A DNA stretch of 64,000 nucleotides from Sva-07 sp964592115 (GTDB lineage: Bacteria; Actinomycetota; Acidimicrobiia; Acidimicrobiales; Ilumatobacteraceae): contig CAZQCP010000001.1 in assembly GCA_964592115.1 (NCBI GenBank), positions 1-64,000 on the forward strand, in the 5' to 3' direction. The notes below the pieces were generated by a model. The model ran no database searches, was not told where the DNA came from, and worked only from the letters and a program-made list of their open reading frames with translations. Position numbers and translations under genes: made by a program. Positions 15,629 to 25,100 of the stretch are shown here, one piece after another. Numbering within the stretch: the first letter of the stretch is position 1; every line of letters begins with the position of its first letter.

Positions 15629-16485
15629 GCCGCTACCTCCTGCGCCGCCCGTGCCAGGAGCCGCCGGGCGAGCACCCCGACGGCGTGGCGGCGGTAGTCG
15701 TGCGTCGATCGGTGATCGGTGATCGGCCGGCTCGTGGAGCGTACGAGATCGACGACTTCGGCGATCGCGCCGTCGGACAGCCGCAACGTACCCCAGTCGA
15801 TCGACTGCTCGACGACCGCTTCGGCATCCGGGCAGCGCAGGATCGTCGGGCCGACGGAACCGAGGGCGATCGCCGCTCGCTGCTGCGACTGGTCGACGAC
15901 GACGCACGTGGTCGCCACGGCGATCACCATCGCGTTGCGTACGCCGACCTTTGCGTAGCCCTGGAAGCCGTTGACGATCGGCACAGCGACGGAGACGATC
16001 AGCTCGTCGGCCGCCAACGCGGTCCGTTTGACGCCAACCATGAACTCGCCGACCGGCAGCGTTCGGCGACCCCGGGCCGATGCCAGCTCGACCGTCGCGC
16101 CGAGGGCGGCGAGTACGGGCAACCCGTCGCCCGCGGGCGAGCACGTGGCAAGGTTGCCACCGAGCGTGCCGGCGTTGCGGATCTGCGGCGAGCCGACCGT
16201 CCGCGCTGCTTGTGCCAGCGCCGGGCACCACCGGGCGATCGGTTCCTCCATCAACTCGCTGTACGTGACGCCGGCACCGATGTGCAACGTCGCCGTGGCC
16301 GGATCGTGACGCCACGATCTCAGCTCGGCGATGCGGTTGACGGCCACGAGCGATCCTGCCGGACGGCGGTGGCCCTCGTTGATCTCGACCATCAGGTCGG
16401 TCCCCCCAGCGAGCACCGTCGCTGCGGGGTCGGCAGCGAGCGCCGCCGTGGCGGCTTCGACGGTGGTCGGGAGATGGACCGGCAT
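15625..16485 (-). CDS. Molybdenum hydroxylase FAD-binding subunit (CoxM/XdhB-like)
   Basis: 286 aa. FAD motifs are VLAGGTDLMVEI near residue 25 and SPQIRNAGTLGGNLATCSPAGD, with the CO-dehydrogenase flavoprotein C-terminal region after it. It takes electrons from the 2Fe-2S subunit and passes them to NAD+ or another acceptor. It is the first gene of the operon and diverges from the mannosyltransferase gene across 121 bp that must hold the promoter. Confidence 0.93.
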   Translation of the reverse strand: MPVHLPTTVEAATAALAADPAATVLAGGTDLMVEINEGHRRPAGSLVAVNRIAELRSWRHDPATATLHIGAGVTYSELMEEPIARWCPALAQAARTVGSPQIRNAGTLGGNLATCSPAGDGLPVLAALGATVELASARGRRTLPVGEFMVGVKRTALAADELIVSVAVPIVNGFQGYAKVGVRNAMVIAVATTCVVVDQSQQRAAIALGSVGPTILRCPDAEAVVEQSIDWGTLRLSDGAIAEVVDLVRSTSRPITDHRSTHDYRRHAVGVLARRLLARAAQEVAA

Positions 16486-16606
16486 AGGGCCGAACTGTAC
16501 AAAACGTCAAGCGCGAGCGGGCGGAGCCTGCGCGCTGTTCACACGCCTGCAACGAGCGGCGTCGATGACCGTGCTGGGCCCAGGCGGGGGCAGTAGCTTC
16601 GCCCCG
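16486..16606. promoter_or_regulatory. Divergent promoter region, molybdenum hydroxylase operon / glycan region
   Basis: A 121-bp gap between divergent start codons. It contains a less GC-rich stretch, GAACTGTACAAAACGTCAAG, near the hydroxylase side, a plausible promoter or operator location. I cannot assign -10/-35 boxes with confidence. Confidence 0.35.
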
Positions 16607-17845
16607 ATGAGTGCGGGCACGAACGTGATCGACGAGGCCACGGCTTCGGCGGAGCCCGAGGACGCGAGTTGGACGCGGGCGCTCGCCGTCGGCCTCGCCG
16701 CCTACGCCGTCTCGCGCCTGTGCGTGCTCGCCGGTACCGCCGTCCGGGCGGCCCAGAAGGCAGTCGACGCCCGCGCCGACGGTGCGGTGGAACCGAGCGC
16801 CGCGAGCACGATCCTGGAGGCGCTCGCGTCGTGGGACGGTCTGTGGTATCTGGAGATCGTCCGCAGCGGCTATCCCGACTCGATCCCGGCCGAGATCACC
16901 TACGAGCAGGTCGAGGCACGGGCCGCGTTCTTCCCCGTGTTCCCGTGGCTCGTTCGCGGCCTGGACCGTGTACTTCCGGGCGGCGACACGTTCGCTGCGC
17001 TGTCGTTGAACTTCGTGTTCGGGGCCATCGCCGTGGTGCTCGTCGGCATCCTCGCCCGGCGCCTGTACTCGGTCGGTGTGGCGGCGCGGGCGATGACGCT
17101 GTTCGCCATCTTCCCCGGCAGTGCGGTCCTGTCGTTCGCCTATTCCGAAGCGACGCTCATCGTGCTCGCCGCAGCCTGCTTGATCTTCCTCGTCGACGAA
17201 CGATGGTGGCTCGCCGGTATCGCCGCCGCGCTCGCCACGGCGACGCGGCCCAACGGCATCGCGCTCGTCGCCGCGTGCGCGGTCGCCGCGTTGTTGGCGA
17301 TCCGACGATCGCGCGACTGGTGGTCGCTCGTGTCGGTCGCCCTCGCCCCGATCGGGTTCCTCTTCTTCCAGTGGTACGTCGATCGCACCGCGGGAGAGTC
17401 GGGCGCGTGGTTCCGCGTGCAGCGCGAGGCGTGGGCCGAAGGCACGAGCTTCGGTGCCACCGCCGTCACGAACACCCTCGAGTTCTTGCGTCACCCCTTG
17501 TCGTCACCGACCGATGCGCTGACCGCGCTGACGATGTTGGCGCTGATCGGCATGGTGTTCTGCACGTGGAAGGTGCGCCTGGCGCTGCCGCTCGTGGCGT
17601 TCTGCGCCGTTGTCGTGGCGCTGATGCTGATCCCCGAGACCGTGACCGCCCGTCCGCGCTTCTTGTTCACCGCCTTCCCGTTCTTCATCGCCGTCGCCGC
17701 CTGGTGGCCCGAACCCCGAGTTGATGAGCACGATCACCGCCGTGCCAGCTGGGAGTACGCCGGCTGGGATCTGACGCTCGTGCTGTGTGGTGCCGGCCTG
17801 GCCGCACTCACTGGGCTGTACGCGGTGTTCGGTGTCATCCCGTGA
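16607..17845 (+). CDS. PIG-V-like integral membrane mannosyltransferase
   Basis: A 412-aa polytopic membrane protein. WDGLWYLEIVRSGYP and AFFPVFPWLVR match the conserved loop and helix start of the PIG-V/mannosyltransferase family (GT-C fold), followed by about eight hydrophobic helices. The family transfers mannose from polyprenyl-phosphate-mannose on the outer membrane face. A polyprenol-phosphate-mannose synthase lies downstream (26512), supplying the donor. GTGA overlap (17842-17845) links it to the first AftD-like gene. The start is ATG 16607, before the first hydrophobic helix; earlier in-frame codons would run into the promoter region. Confidence 0.82.
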   Translation: MSAGTNVIDEATASAEPEDASWTRALAVGLAAYAVSRLCVLAGTAVRAAQKAVDARADGAVEPSAASTILEALASWDGLWYLEIVRSGYPDSIPAEITYEQVEARAAFFPVFPWLVRGLDRVLPGGDTFAALSLNFVFGAIAVVLVGILARRLYSVGVAARAMTLFAIFPGSAVLSFAYSEATLIVLAAACLIFLVDERWWLAGIAAALATATRPNGIALVAACAVAALLAIRRSRDWWSLVSVALAPIGFLFFQWYVDRTAGESGAWFRVQREAWAEGTSFGATAVTNTLEFLRHPLSSPTDALTALTMLALIGMVFCTWKVRLALPLVAFCAVVVALMLIPETVTARPRFLFTAFPFFIAVAAWWPEPRVDEHDHRRASWEYAGWDLTLVLCGAGLAALTGLYAVFGVIP

Positions 17846-20800
17846 GCGACCCGGCAGGTGACCGGGCTTCGAGGATCGCACACCGTGCGGGTGTCGCGCT
17901 GCTCGCCGCCGTTGCCTACCTGCCGGCGCTGTTGAGCTCGCCGGGACGGATGCCGGCGGACACCAAGCTCTACTTGTACCTCGACCCCGGTGGCTTGCTG
18001 GCGCGCGCCGGCTCGACGTTCGAGCCCGACCAGTTCGCCGGTTGGGTCCCGCATCAGCAGATCGCCTACCTCTGGCCGAGCGGGCCGTGGTACTGGGTGT
18101 TCGACACACTCGGCGTCCCCGACTGGATCGCCCACCGACTGTGGATCGGCACCGTGTTGTTCCTCGCCGGGCTCGGCGTGCGTTGGGTGGCGACGACGCT
18201 CGGGCTGGTCGCCCCCGCACCGACGGTCGCCGGTCTCGTGTACCAGCTCTCGCCGTTCGTCCTCGCCTACGTCTCGCGCACGTCGTTGCTGCTCTTGCCC
18301 TGGGCCGGCCTCGGGTGGATCGTCGGACTGACGATCCGCGCCACGCAACGAGCGCAACAGGCACGCGGCGCGGGCGTGCCGACATGGCGATGGCGGCTGT
18401 TGTCGTGGCGCGAGCCGGCATTGATCGCCCTCATCGTCGCCACCGTCGGTTCGATCAACGCGACCGCGTTGGCGCTCGTGATCCCGGCCCCACTGCTCTG
18501 GCTCGTGCACTCGTGCTGGCAGGGATCGCTCACGTGGCGTCGGGCGATCGGGATCGCGCTGCGGGTCGGCGCGGCCTCGCTCGCCGTGTCGGTGTGGTGG
18601 ATCGCGATGCTCGTCGTGCAGTCCCGCCACGGCGCCGACGTGCTTGCGTTCTCCGAGACGCTCGAGGACGTGAGCCGGAACTCCACCGGGTCGGAGGTGC
18701 TGCGCAGCCTCGGCTACTGGCTCTTCTACCAACGCAACCCGATCGGCCCGACGACCACGGCGTCGCTCCCCTACCTGACCAACGCTCCCCTGATCCTGAT
18801 CAGTTTCGCGACCATGGGGGTGGCCCTCGTCGCGCTCGTCGTGGTGCGATGGGCACATCGCCGCTACGCCACATTGCTGATCACCACCGGGGCAGTGCTC
18901 GCGGTGGGCGTTCACCCGGTGGCGTCTCCCTCGCCGCTGATGTCGGTGCTCGTGGGCGACGACGAATCCGGGCTGGCATTGGCATTGCGCAGCAGCACCC
19001 GGGCGATGCCGGTGATGCTGCTCGGGATCGCACTGGCGATCGCTGCCGGTGTGACCGCGCTGCCGGACACCCGCCGGCTTGGCCCACGTCTGCCGAGCCC
19101 CCGCTGGTTCGCCGCGGCCGGCGTCGTGCTCCTGGTGTTGATCACCGTTCCGGCGGTGCGCGGCGCCGAGCTCGTCGACCCGGCGATCGACCGCGATGAG
19201 CACCCGCCCGAGGCCTGGTCGACGGCCGCGTCCAGGGTCGATGAACGTGGCGACGACGGCCGTGTGCTCCAGCTCCCCGGTGCCGAGTTCGGCGCGTTCC
19301 GCTGGGGATACACCGCGGACCAGCCACTCGTCGGCCTCGCCGATACCCCGCTCGTCACGCGCGACCTCCTTCCCCTCGGTTCGGCGGCGGCGATGGACCT
19401 GCTGTACGCGCTCGACGACCGGTTCCAAGACGGCGTCGCCGAACCGCTCGCGGTGGCCGCCGTCGCTCGCTACCTCGGAGTGGAGACGGTGATGTTGACG
19501 AACGACATCGCCTTCGAGCGCTACGACACCGCCAGGCCGGAGATCGTCGATGCGATCCTCACTGACCCGATCGCGCCCGGGTTGGGCGAGATGGAGCGGA
19601 TCGGTGAGTCGGGCGTCAACACGCCGGACGTGGCGATGATCGATCCCACGTCGTTGCTCGACGCCCGGATCGGCGCGGCGATCGAACCGATCACGCTCCT
19701 CGCCGTCGACGGCGCGGCGGGCGTCCACCGTGCCGGCAGCCGGACCGTCGTCGTGTCCGGATCGGGTGACGGTCTCGTCGACGCCGCCGCGGCCGGGCTG
19801 CTGACCGGCGATGACGTCGTCCGCTACAGCGCGTCGCTGGAGGGATCGGACCTCGCCGTCGCCCTCGACGCCGCGGCGGCGCTCGTCGTCACCGACTCCA
19901 ACCGTGATCGGGCCCATCACTGGCGCAGCTCGCAGGACGTGTCGGGCCACACCGAACCGGGCGGGCCCGAACCCGACGTGCTCGACCCCACGAACGCCGA
20001 CCAGCGCCTCGGTGTGTTCCCGACCGACGAGCCGGCGACGCAGACCGTCGCCGTGCAGGACGGCCCGGTGCGGGCGATCGCCTCCAGCTACGGCGAACCG
20101 TTCGCCTACCGGCCCGAAGCCAGGGCCGTGATGGCGATCGACGATGACGTGGACACGGCGTGGACCGTCGCCGACCACGGCGACCCGATCGGCGAGCGCA
20201 TCCGGCTGGAGCTCGACGACCCGTTGCCCGCCGGGACCCCACTCGTGCTCCGCCAGCCAGAACCACGGATCGGGGGGCGGACGATCAGCGCCGTGCGAGT
20301 GACCGTCGACGACGAGCGGAGCATCGACGCCGCCCTCGAACCCGGAGCGGTCACCTCCGGGCATTCGATCGTCGATCCCGTCCTCGACGGGGCGAAGGCG
20401 ATCGAGATCGAGATCACCGCCGTCACGACCGGCGAACCGGCGCTGGCTGCATCGCATGACGGTGTGGGATTCAGCGAGATCGACCTCGGTCTTGACCCGA
20501 CGGTGGAATGGATCCGCGTGCCCGTCGACGCGATCGAAGCCACGCAGCGAGACAAGTCCGCCGCCGACGTGCCCGTCGCCGCTGTGCTCACCCGGCTTCG
20601 CGTGTCGCCGAGCGACCCGTGGCGCAGCGATCCCGAGCCTCGCCTTGCCCGCATCGTGCACCTGCCTGGCGTCCGCGACGTGGATGTGGACGCGACGCTG
20701 CGCATCGACGCCCGCGCACCCGATGCCACCCTGGCCGCCCTGTTCGCGCCGGCGTTCGGCGACACCCCGCCAGCGCTCGCCGACCGCCGGCTGACCGGTT

Positions 20801-22188
20801 CACTCGACGCCGCCGGTTGGGCTGCGCTGGACGCGAATCCGTCGACCGCGTGGGTCACACCCTTCGACGGCGCCATCGGGGCCACGCTGCTCGTGCCGAT
20901 CGGCGACGCCTTCGACGGCGACTTGACGATCATCCAGCCGATCGGGTCGTACTCCACGATCACCCGTGTCGCGATCGGCTCTGCAGACGGGTCCGTCGAA
21001 GTCGACGTGCCCACCCCCGACGAGGCAGGACGCAGCGAGATCGTCGTTCCGCCAGCCGCGGTGCGCGGCGAGACGGCAACGCTGGTGCTGACGATCACCG
21101 CCATCGACGCCAGCCACACCGTCGACCGCCGCTATGGCGACGTGCTCACGCTGCCCGCCGGCATCGCCGAACTGGACGGCGCCGGTCTGACTCCCGTGAA
21201 CGTCGACGGATCGGCGCCGATCCTGGCGGACTGCGACGCCGGGTGGCTGACGATCGACGGCGCTGGCGTCCCGCTCAGCTTCGCCACCACGGTCGGCGAC
21301 GTGTTGGCCGGCACACCGATCTCGGCCGTCGCGTGTGACGGACCTGTGCCGCTGGGCGACGGCGATCACCGGGTCGAGGGCGCGACGTCGCAGGGCCTCA
21401 GTCTCGATCGCGTCGTCCTCGACGACGGCGCCCGTTCCGCCCTCGCCGTGGGAGCAGCGCAGATCGACGTTGCCGTGACCCGCCGAGACGATCGCGCCCG
21501 AGACATCGTCGTCGACGCCTGCCCCGACGGTTGCTGGGTGATCCTCGGCGAGGGCTTCAACGGCGCGTGGTCGGCGTCAGCGAACACGGCCGGCGGTGCA
21601 CGGGTCGACCTCGGTGAGCCGTCGCTGGTCGATGGTGGGTTCAACGGGTGGTGGCTCGCCCCGACGGCGTCGCCGACGAAGGTGACGATCCGCTGGACCG
21701 CCCAGGCGCCCGTCACGTGGGGTCTCGCCGTGTTCGCCCTCGCCGCGGCAGCACTCGTGGCCGTCGTCGCCGTCGCCCACCGCCCTCGCGCCGCGCTCGG
21801 CCACGAGGCATCGGGGCACGCACCGGTGCTCGCCTGGAACGTGGCCGCGACGCCGCGGCGAGCGCTCGCAATGGGCATCTCGCTCACCGTCGCCAGCGGA
21901 TTGCTGATCCAGCCGTTGTGGGCGCTCGCCGGAGCTGCGGTCGGCGCGGCCACATGGGGCCTCGCACGCCGCGGGCCGTCCGCCCGCCTGCCCGAAGCGG
22001 TCGGCGTCGTCGTCGCCGGGATCGTGGCAGTGGCCGTCGTCGTGCTCGCTCGTCGCGACATGCCCTACCCCAACGCCGGCTGGACCGAGACGTTCGATCA
22101 TCTGAACGGTCTGGCGCTGTTCGCGCTCGTGTGCGTGGCCGCAGGTGCCTCCTTCGGTGACGACAGCAACCCGGAGCGTCGCGCATGA
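17842..22188 (+). CDS. aftD: AftD-like alpha-(1->3)-arabinofuranosyltransferase, paralogue 1
   Basis: A 1448-aa protein, close to the roughly 1400 aa of mycobacterial AftD (DUF3367). The N-terminal GT-C half has about ten helices and the family segment PADTKLYLYLDP near residue 37, then VPHQQIAYLWPSGPWYW and SSTRAMPVMLLGIALAIAAG. The periplasmic half holds discoidin/F5-8-type carbohydrate-binding modules (AIDDDVDTAWTVAD, LDANPSTAWVTPFDG) and ends with two or three helices. AftD adds branching arabinofuranose from decaprenylphosphoryl-arabinose. The GTG start overlaps the mannosyltransferase stop. Ortholog status to AftD is by family resemblance; the acceptor glycan is unknown. Confidence 0.85.
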   Translation: MSDPAGDRASRIAHRAGVALLAAVAYLPALLSSPGRMPADTKLYLYLDPGGLLARAGSTFEPDQFAGWVPHQQIAYLWPSGPWYWVFDTLGVPDWIAHRLWIGTVLFLAGLGVRWVATTLGLVAPAPTVAGLVYQLSPFVLAYVSRTSLLLLPWAGLGWIVGLTIRATQRAQQARGAGVPTWRWRLLSWREPALIALIVATVGSINATALALVIPAPLLWLVHSCWQGSLTWRRAIGIALRVGAASLAVSVWWIAMLVVQSRHGADVLAFSETLEDVSRNSTGSEVLRSLGYWLFYQRNPIGPTTTASLPYLTNAPLILISFATMGVALVALVVVRWAHRRYATLLITTGAVLAVGVHPVASPSPLMSVLVGDDESGLALALRSSTRAMPVMLLGIALAIAAGVTALPDTRRLGPRLPSPRWFAAAGVVLLVLITVPAVRGAELVDPAIDRDEHPPEAWSTAASRVDERGDDGRVLQLPGAEFGAFRWGYTADQPLVGLADTPLVTRDLLPLGSAAAMDLLYALDDRFQDGVAEPLAVAAVARYLGVETVMLTNDIAFERYDTARPEIVDAILTDPIAPGLGEMERIGESGVNTPDVAMIDPTSLLDARIGAAIEPITLLAVDGAAGVHRAGSRTVVVSGSGDGLVDAAAAGLLTGDDVVRYSASLEGSDLAVALDAAAALVVTDSNRDRAHHWRSSQDVSGHTEPGGPEPDVLDPTNADQRLGVFPTDEPATQTVAVQDGPVRAIASSYGEPFAYRPEARAVMAIDDDVDTAWTVADHGDPIGERIRLELDDPLPAGTPLVLRQPEPRIGGRTISAVRVTVDDERSIDAALEPGAVTSGHSIVDPVLDGAKAIEIEITAVTTGEPALAASHDGVGFSEIDLGLDPTVEWIRVPVDAIEATQRDKSAADVPVAAVLTRLRVSPSDPWRSDPEPRLARIVHLPGVRDVDVDATLRIDARAPDATLAALFAPAFGDTPPALADRRLTGSLDAAGWAALDANPSTAWVTPFDGAIGATLLVPIGDAFDGDLTIIQPIGSYSTITRVAIGSADGSVEVDVPTPDEAGRSEIVVPPAAVRGETATLVLTITAIDASHTVDRRYGDVLTLPAGIAELDGAGLTPVNVDGSAPILADCDAGWLTIDGAGVPLSFATTVGDVLAGTPISAVACDGPVPLGDGDHRVEGATSQGLSLDRVVLDDGARSALAVGAAQIDVAVTRRDDRARDIVVDACPDGCWVILGEGFNGAWSASANTAGGARVDLGEPSLVDGGFNGWWLAPTASPTKVTIRWTAQAPVTWGLAVFALAAAALVAVVAVAHRPRAALGHEASGHAPVLAWNVAATPRRALAMGISLTVASGLLIQPLWALAGAAVGAATWGLARRGPSARLPEAVGVVVAGIVAVAVVVLARRDMPYPNAGWTETFDHLNGLALFALVCVAAGASFGDDSNPERRA

Positions 22189-25100
22189 GCGAACGTCGCG
22201 CGCTGACCGGGTGGACCGGGTGGACCGCGCGACATCCCGACGGGGCGGTCGCCATCATGTTCGCACTCGCCGCCTCCCTGCCGATGTTCTGGACATCGCC
22301 TGGCCAGGTCAGCGCCGACACGAAGTCGTACCTCACGCTCGACCCCGACCGTCTCCTGGCGCGGGCGACCACGATGTGGGACCCGCTCACGGGCGCCGGC
22401 ACGGTGCCGCACCAGAACATCGGCTACTTGTTCCCGCTCGGCCCGTACTACTGGCTCATGGAACGGCTGGCCGTTCCGGATTGGATCACGCAGCGGCTGA
22501 TCTGGGCCACGCTGGTGTTCGCCGCCGCACTCGGCGCGTACCGGCTCGCTCGCTGGCTCGGCTGGTCGCTCGCCGGCGCGGTCGTCGTCGGCGTCGGCTA
22601 CGGGTTCAGCCCGTACCTGCTCAGCTACCTCGCCCGACTGTCGGTGATCCTCGGTCCGTGGGCGGCGATGCCGTGGCTGATCCTGCTCGCCGCTCGTGCG
22701 GCGCGGACCCGGTCGTGGCGTCCGGCAGCGGTGTTCGCGCTCGTCGTGCTGCTCGTCGGGAGCGTCAACGCCACCGCGCTCGTTCTCGCCGGGCTCGGAC
22801 CGGTGCTGTGGCTCGTCGCTGACGTCGCCGCTGGTCGCGTCCGCTGGCGGGCGGCGCTCGCCGCGGCGATGCGCATCGGCGTGCTGAGTGCGGCGGTGTC
22901 GCTGTGGTGGATCGTCGCACTGCGCGTCCAGGGCAGCTTCGGGATCCCGATCCTGCGCTACACGGAGACCTACCAGACGGTCGCCGGTGCCAGCACCCCG
23001 GCCGAGATCGTGCGCGGCCTCGGTTACTGGTTCTTCTACGGCGGCGACCGCCTCGATCCGTGGGTCGGGCCGTCCCTGCCCTACGTCGACGCTCCGCTGG
23101 TCATCGCCCTCGGGTTGGCGATCGCCGGGATCTCGCTGCTCGGCTTGTTGACCGCGTTCTCCGGTCGGGCGGCGGCGCTCGTGCTCCTGCTCGTCGGGTT
23201 GGCCGTCAGCGTCGGTGCCGCCCCGCTCGGCGACTCGTCGCTGTACGGCTCGGTGTTCGAGTGGTGGGCCACGAACTCGACCGCCGGCATGGCCCTGCGG
23301 TCGACACCGCGTGCGGCACCGCTCGTCGTCCTCGCACTCGCCTTCGGGCTCGGCGCGGCGAGCGAGTGGGCACGGCGTCGACTCGCAGACCGGCCGTCCG
23401 GTCAACGGCGCTCGTTCGCTGCGCCGGCGATCGCCATCGCTCTTGTGATCGTCCAGGTCGGGCCCTGGTTCAGCGGCGCCGTGTTGACGTCGTCGCTGCT
23501 GCGCGACGAGACGCTCCCCGACCACCAACTCGCGCTCGCCGCGTGGCTGAACGAGACCGTCGACGATCCCGACGACCCCGGTGGACGGGTCTACGAGATG
23601 CCGGCCGCCGACTTTGCGTACTACCGCTGGGGTGGCACGGTCGACCCGGTCCTGCCGGGGATCATCGACCGGCCCTACCTCGCCCGCGAGCTGGTCCCCC
23701 AGGGAGGGATGGCCACGATCGACCTCCTCGACGCCATGGAACGGCGGATCCCCGAGGGATGGTTCGAGCCTGAGGGGCTGCGAGCGTTCGCCGAGCTGTT
23801 CGCCGTCGAGACGCTCACGTTGCGCAACGACCTCGAACACGAGCGGCTGCGACTCGCCCGCCCTGGTCAACTGTGGACCGACGTGAGCGGTGCGCTCGGC
23901 ACGGCCGATCATGCCGGTGAGCTCGTCGTCGACACGCCGGTGATCCCGATCCTCGACGAAGTCACGCTCGCCCACCCGGATGCGGCCGAGGAGTTCCCTG
24001 TCGTCGCCGCGTTCGAGATCGGGTCAGGCGACGCGGTACGGGCGGTGGCGGCGGCCTCACCCATGATCGTGTCGGGGAGCGGCGACGGGCTCGTCGACCT
24101 CGCCGGAACGGGCTTGCTCGAGACCGATCGCCCGGTGCTGTACGCGGCGACGCTCGACGACCTGGCGTCGCGGCACCTGTTGCCGAGCGGCGTGCTCGGT
24201 ACGTCGCCGTGGTGGGTGCTGACCGACACGAACCGCAAGGAAGCCCGCCACTGGTCGGGCGTGTCGTCGAACCGTGGTGCACTCGAACCCGATGGTGAGA
24301 TTCGGCTCGACGACGATCCCGCCGACAGCCGTCTCGACGTGTTCCCCGACATCGTCGACCAGCAGACCCGTGCCGTCCATCTCGCCGACGTCGCCGCGGT
24401 GCGTGCCAGCTACTACGGCAACCGCATCGCGTTCACGCCCGAAGACGCACCGTGGTTCGCGATCGACGGCGATCCGGCGACCGCGTGGCGGGCGGGCGTG
24501 TTCGACGCCGCCGAGGGCCTGGTGTGGGAGGTCGACCTGGCGGCACCGGTCGCGCCGACCTCGACCACCACGACCGTCGAGGTGCTGCAGCCGACGACGG
24601 GCGTGACCACCCGATACATCACCTCGATCGACATCACGCTCGACGGCCCGGATGGCACGACGACCGTGCGCGCCGACCTCGACGAGCGCTCGCGCGCCGA
24701 GCCCGGCCAGTCGATCACACTGCCTGGGGTCACGTTCGACTCGCTGCGGATCGAGGTGCGCCGCGACAACCTCGGACCGCTGGCGAACTACGGCGCACAT
24801 CCCGGCGTCGGCCTCGCCGAGGTGCGCATCCCCGGCGTGGTCGACGACCGGGTCACCGACGTGCCCGGCCTCGGTGACTTCCCCGCCCTCGATCCCGGCG
24901 ACGTCACCGACGACCGGCTGACCTACGTGCTGACGCGCCAGCGGATCGACCCGGCCACGTCCAACCGCACGGCCCCGGAGCCGGCGATGTCGCGCCGGAT
25001 CGACGTGTCGGGCGACCGGACGTTCGAGCTGCGTGGCGAGGCACGGCTGGCGGCGGACGCCCCCGAAGCGACGCTCGCCGCTGTGCTCGGTGACGACGGC

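Noticed and set aside
15125..17494. Long N-terminal extension of the 2Fe-2S subunit
   Set aside because: The extension reads the FAD subunit gene and the opposite-strand mannosyltransferase out of frame; the real start has a GGAGGT site and ATGA overlap.
17734..20661. 975-codon open frame on the minus strand
   Set aside because: It lies antisense to the AftD-like gene, has His/Arg/Gly-rich low-information sequence and no domain; GC bias keeps it open.
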